64,000 nt of DNA from NCBI GenBank assembly GCA_034509735.1, contig JACGWO010000011.1:18017573-18081572 (forward strand), in the 5' to 3' direction. This document shows positions 46,722 through 64,000 of this stretch, one piece after another. Made by a program: the position numbers and the translations under genes. The first letter of the stretch is position 1; the number at the start of each line of letters is the position of its first letter. The DNA is from Sesamum alatum (Eukaryota > Streptophyta > Magnoliopsida > Lamiales > Pedaliaceae). The notes below the pieces were generated by a model. The model ran no database searches. It had not been told where the DNA came from and saw only the letters and a program-made list of their open reading frames with translations.

Positions 46722-49590
46722 AATTATATTTTCATACTTTATGGTGCAAACTTATTTACACAAAACTTAATATTAAATTCCTTATTAAGTTTATTTACGG
46801 AATATTTGAAAATAACAATAGAATATTGTGATATTGTTACACATTGAGAAAAAAATATTTTATAAGTTTCAAATATTATGTATATTTTCTTATTCAATTA
46901 ATAAAATACATCATGTAAACGATATTATCCTATTATCCTGTATTATAAATTCTCCTAAAAAATGTAATTTGTATTAAATGATCCTTTAATAAAGTTTCTG
47001 AAATTAAGGAACAAAAAGCATTAGCAACACTCTTTATTTCCTTCATAAAAAACTAACAATATCTAAACCTAATAAAAAATAAATATATATATATATATCG
47101 AAATTATATACTAACAATACAAATATAAAGTAAGAAATTGAAAACGGTACTAACATCATATAATAAAAAAATTTATAGTAGTTGAATTTATTCTCATTAA
47201 TTATCATAAATACTGTAAGATAATCGAATTACTTTCGCTTGAATAAAGTTTCTGAAAGTAAGGAACAAAAAAGCATTATCATAAAAATTTATCATGCTAA
47301 ATTTCAAAATGAAGTGATTATTTTTTGCTTGAAGCCTACAATTTTATTTTATCCTTTTACTAGTTTCATTTGCTTTTGATGGACCAAAAAATAAAAATAA
47401 ATAATTTACTCATAAATTTTAATCTCTATACATACTTAAAAAATCTTGATTTTTAGCACTCCATCAAACATAATAAATATAATTCTCTACGCTACAAAAG
47501 GATTTCTCTTAGAAAAATTATAATTTTTAATAAATTGTCCCTTTTGGTATCTAGTTTCTGAAAGAAAAAAAAAAATTAGTATCATCTTTTTATTTTCTTT
47601 CATAAAAGATAAAGTTAACAACATTTGAAACTAATAAAAAGTAAAGATATTTATATTTATAAATTATATGATAAGAATACATATATACAATATGAAATTT
47701 GAAATGCTAAAACATAAGATATAATAGCAATATATTCATAAATAAAAAAAATTCTAGTTGTTGGGTTTGTGCCCATTAATTATCATTATAGATATTGTAA
47801 AGTAATCGAATTACTTTTGAATAAATAATTCATTCTATGAGGTTGAATTTCCTACCTGAACTTCTAAATTAAAAATTAAGTGGATGACAATAATTATGAA
47901 AGACAATAAAAGATACCTAAGAATAAAAAATTAATATGAAATTACATGTAAACATTACTAAATACTACTAAAACAAAGGAAGGTTGGAAGAGAAGATATC
48001 ACAAAAAATTTAGTCTATACATATCATTCAATAAGAGGTTTAAATAAATAAACACAAAATTTAAAGAACAAAACTTGAAAAATTAGAGAACTTTATTACA
48101 AATAAAAACATAAAAACTAATTTAAGCAAAATACTATATTCACGACTCTATCTCCATACTTGAAATAGAGGGCAAGAAATGCAAGATTTTAGTTAACTTT
48201 TTTTAATTGAAATTGAAAAATAAAATTGATGAACTATTATTACCCCATACAATATCTTCTACCGCTTCCCTATAAGGGTTCTATGATCACCTACGGAAAT
48301 AGTAGAATTGAAGCTAGGGGGCAGCGGATGGGAACTAAGGCTTCACCGTTTGAGAATCCCCGAAGCCTGACAAGAAGTGTTAACCCAGGGAAGGCGAAGG
48401 GGCTTTAACTATATTTTATTAATAGCATAATTATAGATAATTCGGTAGTGAACTGACTCTCGGGTGAGAGGCAGGAACGATATCTAAAAAATATATGTTT
48501 ATTTAGTGCTCAAGTAAAGAAATCATGATTATTTAATTGAAAAAGTTACGAAATTAAAAAAATATATATGAATGAATTATTGAAGCTAAAGGTAAATATT
48601 TGAATAGAAAATCATTAATCAATTACACAAACAAAAAGTACTCAATGGAACATGAAGGAAAAAAAGATAATAATTGAATAATAAAATCGACCTCATAAAG
48701 CAAAAGAATAAGAAAAAAAAAAAAAAAACTGTTTGGTAACCGCTTAGGAAAAGAAGCTAGTATTGTTATATTAGGATGCCCTTTTCGTTAATGAACAATA
48801 TACTATCGTGTTATGCATTGAAACCTTTAAACAACTACATATTGAAAAAATTATATATTTGTCAAGTATGACCGTCCTTTTGTATATAAATAAATTCAAA
48901 CCTATGAAACTTACAACATATTTAATGTTAAAATTTTGATAGAGTAACATTCACAAAATTATTTCACTAATGAAAAAAATCTTCATATGGGAGAAGATGG
49001 CAAAATGTATTTTGTAATAGCAATGGTCTATAATTTTTCAAACTTGAATTATAATGCAAAATTAAAAATCAAATCCAATTATCAAAAACTCAGAAAAAGA
49101 AAACATTAATTTGAATGAAATTAAAAACTTACTTTATCAGTATTAATGAACCAATACAAAATTATCAATAAATATATTAATGAAAGATAAAGTTGTAAAA
49201 AATGATATTACCTGACTAATAAAATTAAAAAATTACTGCATGAGATATATCAAAAGAATTTATATAATTTTATTGATTGAAAACTTATGATTAAAATGAC
49301 ATTAAATTATTAGTGATAAGATTAATATTTTCTTCTGATAAAAAATTAATCCTAAAACTTGAAATTTTTTTAAATAAAAACAAATTGGATTAGTATCCTA
49401 ATTTGAAGGGAGAATATAATATAGATAAATGCTAATCTTGAAGATAGGAATTTTTAGATAAATATAAATTCAGTTATTAATCTAAAATATATGAGATTTT
49501 CAACCAATGGGATTTTTTTGTCAATTAAAAAATTCAAAATTATCAAAAATTAGTATTCAATCAAAATTGGCTTAATTATGACCAACTTGC
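46722..49590 (-). other. AT-rich Helitron body without recognisable genes
   Basis: About 2.9 kb of AT-rich DNA. Two diverged direct copies of about 300 bp are seen at 46978-47285 and 47551-47830 (landmarks AGTTTCTGAAA, ATTAATTATCAT, AATCGAATTACTTT). A GC-richer island at 48236-48408 stands out, with an open frame of 60 codons that I do not recognise. No transposition protein was seen. Confidence 0.55.
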
Positions 49591-49628
49591 TATATATATA
49601 TATATATATATATCTTAATGAAAATAAA

Positions 49629-50514
49629 GGTTAAATTGCATAAAACCCCCATGTGTTATAGAAATTCAGCTAAAAACCCCCTGTGTTAAAAATATAGGCA
49701 AAAAAATCCTGTATTTTTAAAAATTTTGCACACTCTCTCTTTGCCGTTAGATCTGCCCAGAATGGGCGTGCGATATTCTGCCCAGATTTGAACGTGCGAC
49801 CACTCGTTGCCCAAATCTGAGCGGCGAGTGGTAGTGACTAGGTGGGGAGGGAGCGGGGGGTGGGGGGGAGCAAAGACGACGGGAAGCAAAGGCGATAAGG
49901 GTGGTGGCGGTGGGGAGGCGCAGGCGCGGCCGGCCGCGGAGAGGGGGGGCGTTACTTGGGGAAGGCAATCTTTTATTTTCTATTTTTTTTGTATTTTTTA
50001 ATTTTTTAAATTTAAAATAAAAAGGGCAATAATTATATATTCAAGACAAAATTATAATTTAAATTAAGTAATAATATTTATAAATTTTTAAAACTTTTAA
50101 ATATTATTAAAATATTTCATATGTAAAATATGTATATTAATTTAATTTTAATGTAATAATATTTTTTACATATAATATTGATGGAATTATTTTTTTAGTA
50201 TTTATAAAAAAATTCAAAAAAATATTCAAAAAGAAAAGAATTGAACAAAAATAATGAAGAAAAGGGATGATTGAATAAGACAGGGGTAATCTTGTCTATT
50301 CAAAGAAGTCAAAGGTGAAAAATGGGTCAAAATCATATTCCACTCGCATTTCGAGCGAGTGTAGGCCACTCTCTGTTTTTTTTTTTTTTTTTTTAACGGA
50401 GAGAGTTTTTTTGCAGGGTTTATAATTATAGGGAGTCTTTTTTGGTTATCTAATTAACACAGATAGATTTTTAACAATTTTCCTATAACACAAGCGGTAT
50501 TATGCAATTATCCC
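49629..50514. mobile_element. MULE-type element with GC-rich cargo (Pack-MULE-like)
   Basis: The ends GGTTAAATTGCATAA and TTATGCAATTATCCC are inverted repeats extending through GTGTTATAG / CTATAACAC and CTGTGTTAA / TTAACACAG. The flanks GAAAATAAA (49620-49628) and AAAAATAAA (50515-50523) are a near-exact 9-bp duplication, and unit 1 has the single empty site at 11338-11346. Inside, 49740-49970 is unusually GC-rich (Gly/Arg or Pro/Ala codons depending on strand), like a captured gene fragment. The source was not recognised. Confidence 0.75.
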
Positions 50515-51058
50515 AAAAATAAAAGATTATTTGGAATACAAAATCAAATCCAATTACGGCTAACGCAATCTAGGACTAAACTGAGTGGTCCATTATAGAT
50601 TGGTCCCCACACGTCGGAGCGCGTAAAACGTGTATGGTAAGGTTTTCCTTATACTTTGAAACCTCACTTGCTTCAAGCAACACAACACCCAAAAATTAAA
50701 AGAAGAAAAAGAAAAGGACTTAGAAACTTTTAGGAGGTGAGAATTAGAAACTTCATCAAATGTAGTCGTTGCATTTCGAAAAGTAAAAATTAAGCATAAG
50801 TTACAGGTAGCTCCCTTGAAATTTGGTATAATTATAAATATTTTTCATTATTTGAAAAATTATAAATACCTTCTGAGGTTTGTAACCATCTAACAAATAA
50901 CTCATTATCCATTTTTATGGGTAAACTGACCAAAATGCCCTTAGCACTGAATTATTTTTTATTTAATTCTTAAAATTTTTTGGACTACAATGCGCATGGA
51001 GATGTTTTATAAATTTTTTACAGAGATAAGGAATAATGCAATTTACCTCGACTGCTTT
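49922..51058. repeat. 1.14-kb direct repeat R1
   Basis: From AGGCGCGGCC to CTCGACTGCTTT. It includes the right half of the Pack-MULE-like element, the shared promoter block and the first 260 bp of a MITE. It is repeated at 54624-55770. Confidence 0.85.
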
Positions 51059-54000
51059 ATGTATGCTTACATTTATGCTTAGAATATTGTTACTATTACG
51101 CATGCAAAACACTTAATATGTGATGAGGTCTTGTTCCATTAAAACTCTCAATTTGGTTGGACCAAGCTAAAATATTAGACCCCTAATAAATGGACTAGAG
51201 CCTAAGTGGTTCGTCCAATCCTTCCATCCATGACAAAGTGAGGAAGCTAGTTTCAGTCAATTGTGTGGTATCACGAGTCGTGGCACGTCTTTTGTCTTGA
51301 AAATAAGCTGAACATTTGTTGTGAACGAAGTGAATACACTCCTGTTACCTGTCTCATAAATCGTGGGGGTAGCAATGAGTGTTATGATTCAGTTGATGGG
51401 TCGGGACTAACGCCTTAATAACGTGATTTGCTTGGAGTCCTCGGGATCACGTGAAAGGGTCAGGCAAAATATCTTGGGGATCTCATTGGACGAGAATGGT
51501 ATGGAATACCTCCCACAAGGTTATTTTCCATGCGAATCATAAAAGCGGGGTATGGAGAATTTCACTTGTGGACCTCAAGCCCACTAGGAATTCGTTTCCC
51601 GAAACCCCGTTTGAGAGTGATGGGTTTTCGTAGAAATAGTGGGAGCGGTTAAGGACTAAAGACCAAGTCGTAACTTAAATTTAATATTACTTCATTCTGC
51701 TTACTATTTTCTGCTTTGTATATTGTGAATGTCTAAGTATCCACCAAATGCAATACTAGATGCTAGTTTATTAAATGGAACCAACTACACGAATTAGTTG
51801 TGAAATCTTAAGATGGTCTTAGATTTCAAGAACTTTAACTCACATGCCGGATAAGGACGTTCCTCAACCCTTGCCGGAGGAGTCGACAACTGAAGCAACG
51901 CTTGGCGTTCAATAGTTGAAGGACAGCCACCGGCAAGTCCACTGTGTCGTACTAGCCTCGATGATAAACGAGATCTAGAAGCAACACGACAAGCATGATG
52001 ATGTTGGTTCAACTATGCTTCGTTTGCGTAATGTCTATGCGGTCCCGGACTAGCATGTAAGATGTAATGCAACAAAGGCATTTTTGGAGCTAAGATGACT
52101 AAAGGGACGTCTATACAAATTGCATGGAGTGATGATGCTATCCCTAGTGGAGAAGCCCAAAAGACCTCTATGTCGGTCTTGAAATAGAGACATACATTGA
52201 CGTTATCCTTCAGTCTCTTCCTCCCTCCTATGAGCCATTTATTATCAACATGAATAAACTTGTAAAAGATCTTCATGGGTTGATAATTATGTTGGTCTAG
52301 TATGAGGCAACGATTGTAAAATCAACGCCATTGGTACTAGTAGGAGAGGCTTCAACCTCTATAGCAAAAGGCAAGGGTGCCAGACTCCAAAGAGGAAGAA
52401 GTCTAAGGTGACATCAGCTGCTAGCACTTTGAGTGCTATTCCTATTACACCGCAAGGCGGAGGTAAAGGAAAGAGCATAAAGGGGTTAGCAGTCAAGTTC
52501 ATAAGATTCCTAAGAACGTACGCATTTACTGCCGTAAAAGGGCCATTGAAAGAGGGAGTATCCTAAGCCCCTCTCCAATAAAGGTAAAATTTGATAGTGA
52601 GTATTGACATGATCACTTTACTTTGTTTGGTATTGGATATCGTTCTTGTCACAAATCTACGGGTGGTTTGCAGAAAGTGATAAGGATGTAAAAGCCAAGA
52701 ACAGTTCTAGGATTCAACAATGGCAAGGCCATTACTGAAAAGGACTATAGACTTGTTAGGCCTATAATCGTGATCATGTTAGGATAGTTTATAGGAATTA
52801 CGTAACCTAGCATGATCAAGAGTATGTCTCTTTGTTGGACAAAGGTTTTATTTCATACATATTTGATCAACAAAATTATTGAACATTGATTTATGTTTGC
52901 TAGTGTTTACACGTAAATTCCTAGAACACTATCCCATAAAAAGGTTTATGATACTCAAATTCAAATGATCTAAATGGATTAATCAAGACCAACTTACAGA
53001 TTTGCATCCGCAAGAAGCTAGGGCGGTTCCCTCTTATTAAAGATGAGTAAATTGGAAAGTTCGATGAATCTAGAAATAGAGGATTCGAATTGACTAAATT
53101 CACAAGTCTTTTCTGAATAAGAAAAAGTCTGATAGCGCTTTGTTGGACAAAGTTGGCTTGCCAAATAGTCTATTGGATGGGATCTAGTAAGACATCTGTA
53201 GGTACTGAATACATAAGACCATAAGGGGGTTTAGGAGTCTAAAGGTCCCATAGGAGGTTTGGGAATTAGACTTGAGGTGGTGAATCGAAAATGATCGCAA
53301 AATTAAACCTATTTTGATAGGTTCGAAAAGGTTGTGTATTTAGTGGGAGTTCTTGAGCATCCTGTTGAGAATGGAATTTTCAATGAAACGTTTTCCGTAA
53401 AGGCCAAGTATGACGGTCTCTGATAAAGGGAGTGATCGAGCCTCGTTGGACGGAGCTCGATCGAAGTTTCACCAAATTATCTTAGCCTGTATAGTCGTAG
53501 ACTCGAAAATTGCCAATGTGAGAAACGTGGCATCTTGCTATAAGTCACGCACTATGGTGCCATGGTTTGGCAAGCTTGGGTTCCAAAAAAGTCCTTGAGC
53601 ATGTAGGAGGATCCTACATGTGACAAAATACTAGTGGGAGACAAATTAGACTCGGTGTCGAATTTGTACAGATTTACGGCAGAATAATGCTAAAGTTGTT
53701 ATGATCGCATTTCTTACTTAAACTGATCATATTCCAGTCCCCTTGAGACCAAACCCGAATGTCGTAGAGGTGCAAGTGATCGGGTTAAGTTCAGTCAAAA
53801 TTGGATAGTGATCCAAATGACCTGCAGAACGTGATGTTGAACATCGTAGTTGGATTTTATGGAGACGAGCCATAGAATCCGCTAGAAAATTCAAACAAGC
53901 TTTGAAACACCGCATAACTGGAATAATCGTTTTGATGAGCTCATACGGAGTATGACTCGGTCTTGAACGATGTAAGTGATCAGTGGGAGTAGAAATTATG

Positions 54001-54623
54001 TTCCAAGTGTTTAAGTGTGTGATGTCTTGCTCATCACAGATGAATTCAAGACATTAGGAATCACTGAAACACAACCATAACTCACGAAAATTCTCCATGA
54101 CATTTTAAGGGATCCCACATACATATCATGAATTGAGCTTTTCGAAGACTCAGTCAGGATAGAACGATGAGAAATCTCAAATATGTAGAGGGATAAGTTG
54201 GTCGAGACTCAGTCATGGTTAGACTAATGAGAAAGCTTAGATACTATGAATAAAGCATTAAGCCATTCAAGACTTAGTCACGGTAAGACTAATGAGAAGG
54301 CTTGGATGTTGAGTATCCCCTACGTCTTAACCCCAGATGAACATGCGATATAGGATCCGATGTTGAGTGTGCTTCTTGCATGACTCAACAGAAATCGGTA
54401 ATGCACTAAAGGGTTGAAGACATCAATCAAGAACAATCCTTAAGCACCTGAATAAGGACTAAAGATGTGTTCTCGATGCACCGTCTGTGGAGAGTTGTTT
54501 TGGAAGGCTAAAGCGATACTAGCTTCCAAAACGTAGTGAAAATTGGTTAGTCACAAAGGTATGCACATCCAGACTCAAAGATGATTGCAATGGATAGAGG
54601 TTATGGATGAAAACCGCATCCAT
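51059..54623 (+). pseudogene. Copia internal fragment (leader, gag, decayed pol) between direct repeats
   Basis: Forward copia sequence homologous to about 40745-44195 of the complete element: leader, gag start at 51731 (MSKYPPNAILDAS), VMMLSLVEKPK-like gag, a knuckle near 52530 and decayed pol. Both LTRs, the primer-binding site and the polypurine tract are missing, and no 5-bp target duplication is present. Both borders are breaks inside the copia. Confidence 0.8.
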
Positions 54624-55770
54624 AGGCGCGGCCGACTGCGGAGAGGGGGGGGGGGGCTTACTTGGGGAAGGCGATCTTTTATTTTCTATTTTTTTTATTT
54701 GTTGTATTTTTTAATTTTGTAAATTTAAAATAAAGAGGGCAATAATTATATATTCAAGATAAAATTATAATTTAAATTAAGTAATAATATTTATAAATTT
54801 TTAAAACTTTTAAATAATATTAAAATATTTCATATGTAAAATATGTTTATGAATTTAATTTTAATGTAATAATATTTTTTACATATAATATTGATGGAAT
54901 TATTTTTTTAGTATTTACAAAAAAAATCAGAAAAATATTCAAAAGGAAAAGAATTGAACAAAAATAATGAAGAAAAGGGATGATTGAATAAGACAGTGGT
55001 AATCTTGTCTATTCAAAGAAGTCAAAGGTGAAAAATGGGTCAAAATCATATTCCACTCGCATTTCGAGCGAGTGTAGGCCACTCTCTGTTTTTTTTTTTT
55101 TTTTTAATAACGGAGAGAGTTTTTTTGCAGGGTTTATAATTATAGGAAGTCTTTTTTAGTTATTTAATTAATACAGATAGATTTTTAGCAATTTTTCTAT
55201 AACACAGGCGGTATTATGCAGTTATCCCGAAAATAAAAGATTATTTGGAATACAAAATCAAACCCAATTACGGCTAACGCAATCTAGGACTAAACTGAGT
55301 GGTCCATTATAGATTGGTCCCCACACGTCGGAGCGCGTAAGACGTGTATGGTCAGGTTTTTCTTATACTTTCAAACCTCAGTGTTTCAAGCAACACAACA
55401 CCCAAAAACTAAAAGAAGAAAAAGAAAAGGACTTAGAAACTTTTAGGAGGTGAGAATTAGAAACTTCATCAAATGTAATCGTTGCATTTCGAAAAGTAAA
55501 AATTAAGGATAAATTACAACTAGTTTCGGTGAAATTTGGCATAATTATAAATATAATTCATTGTTTGAGAAATTATAAATACCCCTGAGGTTTGTAACCG
55601 TCTAACAAATAACTCATCATCCATTTTTATGGGTAAACTAACCAAAATGCCCTTAACATTGACTTATTTTTTATTTAATTCTTAAAATTTTTTGGACTAC
55701 AATGCGCATGGAGATGTTTTGTAAGTTTTTTACAGAGATGAGGAATAATACAATTTACCTCGACTGCTTT
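54624..55770. repeat. 1.14-kb direct repeat R2
   Basis: Second copy of R1. Unlike R1 it continues without a break into the rest of the MITE and the gene promoter, so R2 is the original and R1 the added copy, or the reverse after rearrangement. Confidence 0.85.
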
Positions 55771-55925
55771 TTCTACAATTTCAATAAAAAATTTAAGGGC
55801 AAAATGGTCAATTTCAGACATTTGGTTAAAAATTACAAATCTTGGGGGGTATTTGTAATTTTTTAAACAATGAATGGGTATTTATAATTATCCCAAACCT
55901 CAGTAGAGATGAATGTAATTTACCC
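55507..55925. mobile_element. MITE, complete copy (unit 2 only)
   Basis: The inverted ends GGATAAATTACA / TGTAATTTACCC continue with AATTATAAATA / TATTTATAATT. The flanks AAAAATTAA and AAAAGTTTA are a 9-bp duplication with two changes. Unit 1 has the empty site near 11608. A truncated second copy lies in R1 at about 50800-51058. Confidence 0.8.
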
Positions 55926-56615
55926 AAAAGTTTATGATCTTTTACCAAAACTACGTTTATTAATACCAAAAGACTTATCAAAATGTATCCATTGAACAAT
56001 TGGAACAATATATACATGATTCACATTAATCTAACTAGGTACTTATTTATATTTCTAGATAAGTAGTTCCCAGCCTTCCGGCTTAAGATCCAATAAGCTG
56101 GAAATAAGCCGAATTTGAATTTATGTACAAAGAGCTTAAACTTTTATAACTTCGACTCAAAGGCAACTCAGCTAATTTACACTCCCAGAGTAAATGTTAA
56201 CCATGGTCCACCCAGTACTATGTCCTTGTTTTGATGGGCAATTTATTGGCCTTGTTTGCTTCCATTTCAAGCATGACAACAACGTTTTATTCATTTTTTC
56301 AACTGTAAAAAAATAATAAGAACTTGCTTTATAAATATCTTTCTAAGTATTACAACAAAATCTTAATAATTATTTTATATATACATATATAATATAGTCA
56401 TAATATGTATTTATATATATTTTTACACATATTTCAATTATTATATACTAATAAAATCATAAATTTTCTAAAACTTTAATCAGGTATTTTTAGTTTTAAC
56501 ATTTTATTTTTCAAGACTATCTAAAAATAAATTGAATGTTAATTCCAATTTATTTTTCAAAAATCTTGTTAACCACCCATTCTTGATCTTATCTTCAGCT
56601 TTATATATACATATA

Positions 56616-57042
56616 GGGTAAATTACATCTACCTCTCGTGAGGTTTGGTATAATTACAAATACTCCCTCGTTGTTTGAAAAATTACAAATACCCCCTGAA
56701 GTTTGTAATTTTTAACCAAAGCCCAAAAATTGACCATTTTGCCCTTAAATTTTTTATTAAAATTGTAGAAAAATCACCTGAAACAAATTGCATTATTCCT
56801 CCTCTGTGTAAAAAACTTAAGAAACCTTTCCCCTACGCATTGTAGTCCAAAAAAATTTGTGAATTAAATAAAAAATAATTCGGTGCGTAAGAACATTTTC
56901 GTCAATTTACCCATAAAAATGGATGGTAATGGGTTATTTGTTAGACGGTTACAAACCTCAGGGGGGTATTTGTAATTTCTCAAACAACGAGGGGGTATTT
57001 ATAATTATGCCAAACCTCAGGGGATGTAGATGTAATTTACCC
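56616..57042. mobile_element. MITE of the same family (unit 2 only)
   Basis: The ends GGGTAAATTACATCTACC and GTAGATGTAATTTACCC are perfect or near-perfect inverted repeats, and the sequence is close to a full palindrome (AATTACAAATACTCCC / GAGGGGGTATTTATAATT). Unit 1 lacks it near 12600. The AT-rich flank hides the duplication. Confidence 0.8.
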
Positions 57043-57080
57043 TAATATATATATAGTCGATCCTCCAGAAACAATTTAGG

Positions 57081-57433
57081 GTTTATTAAAATTTTGGTCC
57101 TATAATTATAGGTGTTTAGTATTTTGATCCTTTATAAAATGGAACTTGCGATTTAATCTATTATTTTTGTAAATTTCGAATTTGTAGACACAATTTTTCA
57201 AATAGTTCTAAATTTGTCGAACTTGATACGTGTAAATCATGTGTCGGCTTAAATTAGAGGAGACACGTGACTTGCACGTGTGGTTTTCAGTTCAATTTTT
57301 AACTTTTTGAAAAAATGATCGTCAAATAGTGAAATCTACATTTATAATGGACCAAATCGTAAGTTCTATATTTTAAAGGATCAGAACGCCAAACAACCAC
57401 GATTAGGACCAAAATTGCAATAAAACCAAATAA
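57081..57433. mobile_element. Shared inverted-repeat MITE, uninterrupted copy
   Basis: AAATTTTGGTCCTATAAT on the left and AGGACCAAAATTGCAAT on the right. It is the intact counterpart of the split MITE at 12632/26842 in unit 1. Confidence 0.7.
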
Positions 57434-57476
57434 TATCTTTATATGATTTTACAACGAAAACCTAATTTTATATAAA

Positions 57477-57726
57477 TCTATACTAATATAAAAAAAAAAT
57501 AAGGGCCTTCACATTTCTAAACGATAGCTAATGATATCGTTGTACCAATTTTTTGTTAAACCAAAAATGCCCCCTAAATGATAATTTACTTATCAACCTC
57601 AAAAATTTACATTATAAATAAATTAGTTTTCTTTTCTTTGTTTTTAATGTATTGCGTTATATATATTTTATTTTATTCTTATTTATAATACATTTTAAAA
57701 ACATGATATTATGCCACAACAACTAG
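57477..57726 (+). mobile_element. Short Helitron-like element next to the reductase core promoter
   Basis: It starts TCTATACTAATATA and ends CTAG, followed by T. It is the counterpart of 26883-27152. Its 3' end lies within a few bases of the TATA-like stretch, so the upstream promoter of the gene is transposon-derived. Confidence 0.7.
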
Positions 57727-57727
57727 T

Positions 57728-57740
57728 GTATATATATATT
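57728..57740 (+). promoter_or_regulatory. Candidate TATA element of the reductase gene
   Basis: GTATATATATATT about 80-90 bp upstream of the start ATG. The equivalent stretch in copy 1 is an (AT)n run. This is a position-based inference only. Confidence 0.4.
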
Positions 57741-57819
57741 GATAGATAGAGAGATAGACACCCGGTAACACTAACATAAAATCCACACGCCAAAAGAAAA
57801 GAAGCAGAATCCAAAAGAA

Positions 57820-63937
<6,118 letters not shown>

Positions 63938-64000
63938 TATTGAATTGTCAAGATTACGCATTGCATTGTCGAAAATGCTTTTCAAATTTATCTATTCCAA
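63938..64000 (+). other. Start of the reductase 3' flank
   Basis: 63 bases after the stop codon. No polyadenylation signal is visible before the window ends. Confidence 0.4.

Larger units (their letters stand above)
30705..49612 (-). mobile_element. Non-autonomous Helitron (reverse), interrupted by nested copia elements
   Basis: On the minus strand its 3' end reads a CGTGC-ATA-GCACG hairpin (30718-30730), ten bases, then CTAG (30705-30708), followed by host T. Unit 1 shows the empty site as TCTA/TATA at 11328/11329, an A|T target. The body without the nested copias is 30705-30797 plus 46722 to about 49590. The other end falls in an (AT)n run at 49591-49613 and the expected TC is not visible, so that border is approximate. 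No Rep/helicase was found. Confidence 0.65.

Noticed and set aside
46978..47830. AT-rich direct repeats as a possible CRISPR-like or satellite array
   Set aside because: Only two long, diverged copies without regular spacers.
48226..48408. 60-codon open frame in the AT-rich region
   Set aside because: No recognisable family and no splice or promoter context. Kept only as a composition anomaly.
49922..55770. The 1.14-kb direct repeats as LTRs of a copia element
   Set aside because: They lack TG...CA ends, a primer-binding site and a polypurine tract, and their content is host promoter plus MITE pieces also found at 11335-11608.

Overview
This window is plant nuclear DNA, probably from a eudicot. 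It is a dense nest of transposable elements around one recognisable host gene. The host gene at the right end has plant-type GT-AG introns. Around it are Ty3/gypsy and Ty1/copia LTR retrotransposons, a CACTA DNA transposon with a TNP2-type transposase, a Mutator-like element (MULE), Helitrons and many miniature inverted-repeat elements (MITEs). The AT-rich spacers and the nesting of insertions are typical of plant heterochromatic or pericentromeric arms. There is no sign of bacterial genes, CRISPR, rRNA or tRNA.

Layout. Positions 1-1719 hold the 3' end of a Ty3/gypsy chromovirus. Positions 1720-8890 hold rearranged Ty1/copia pieces: a forward pol fragment, an inverted leader plus LTR, then a forward leader and gag. 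Positions 8895-11328 hold a reverse-strand copia LTR and pol relic. Positions 11329-27503 hold the promoter and exon 1 of a truncated reductase gene copy, whose promoter is split by a 13.8-kb insertion. Positions 27506-30704 are again reverse-strand copia pol and LTR. From 30705 to about 49612 runs a reverse-oriented non-autonomous Helitron. Its body was hit by a reverse-strand copia (30798-46721), which itself took a forward copia (37271-46677) in its 5' LTR. Positions 49613-57819 form the promoter-side region of the second gene copy, loaded with MITEs and a copia fragment flanked by 1.14-kb direct repeats. Positions 57820-63937 are the reductase gene: five exons with MITE-rich introns.

The clearest overall reading is a tandem duplication. 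The order 'copia pol relic, AT-rich promoter, reductase exon 1' occurs twice, at 9855-27503 and 27506-58068. The first unit stops exactly at the exon 1/intron 1 boundary and is joined to copia sequence, so the upstream gene copy was truncated when the duplication formed. The two units then collected different insertions, and each serves as an empty-site reference for the other. This gives direct target-site evidence for a MULE, two MITEs and two kinds of Helitron. The deepest nest is a solo copia LTR in a CACTA, in a MULE, in a MITE, in the duplicated promoter.

The intact-looking downstream gene encodes a zinc-independent medium-chain dehydrogenase/reductase of the plant NADPH-dependent 2-alkenal (double-bond) reductase family. 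Exon 2 carries a short palindromic insertion that adds a stop and shifts the frame before the best splice donor. An upstream cryptic donor would still give an in-frame, slightly shortened protein. I found no clearly new multi-gene system. The value of the window lies in its nested insertion history, the duplication junction and some candidate structured RNA elements in the copia leaders.
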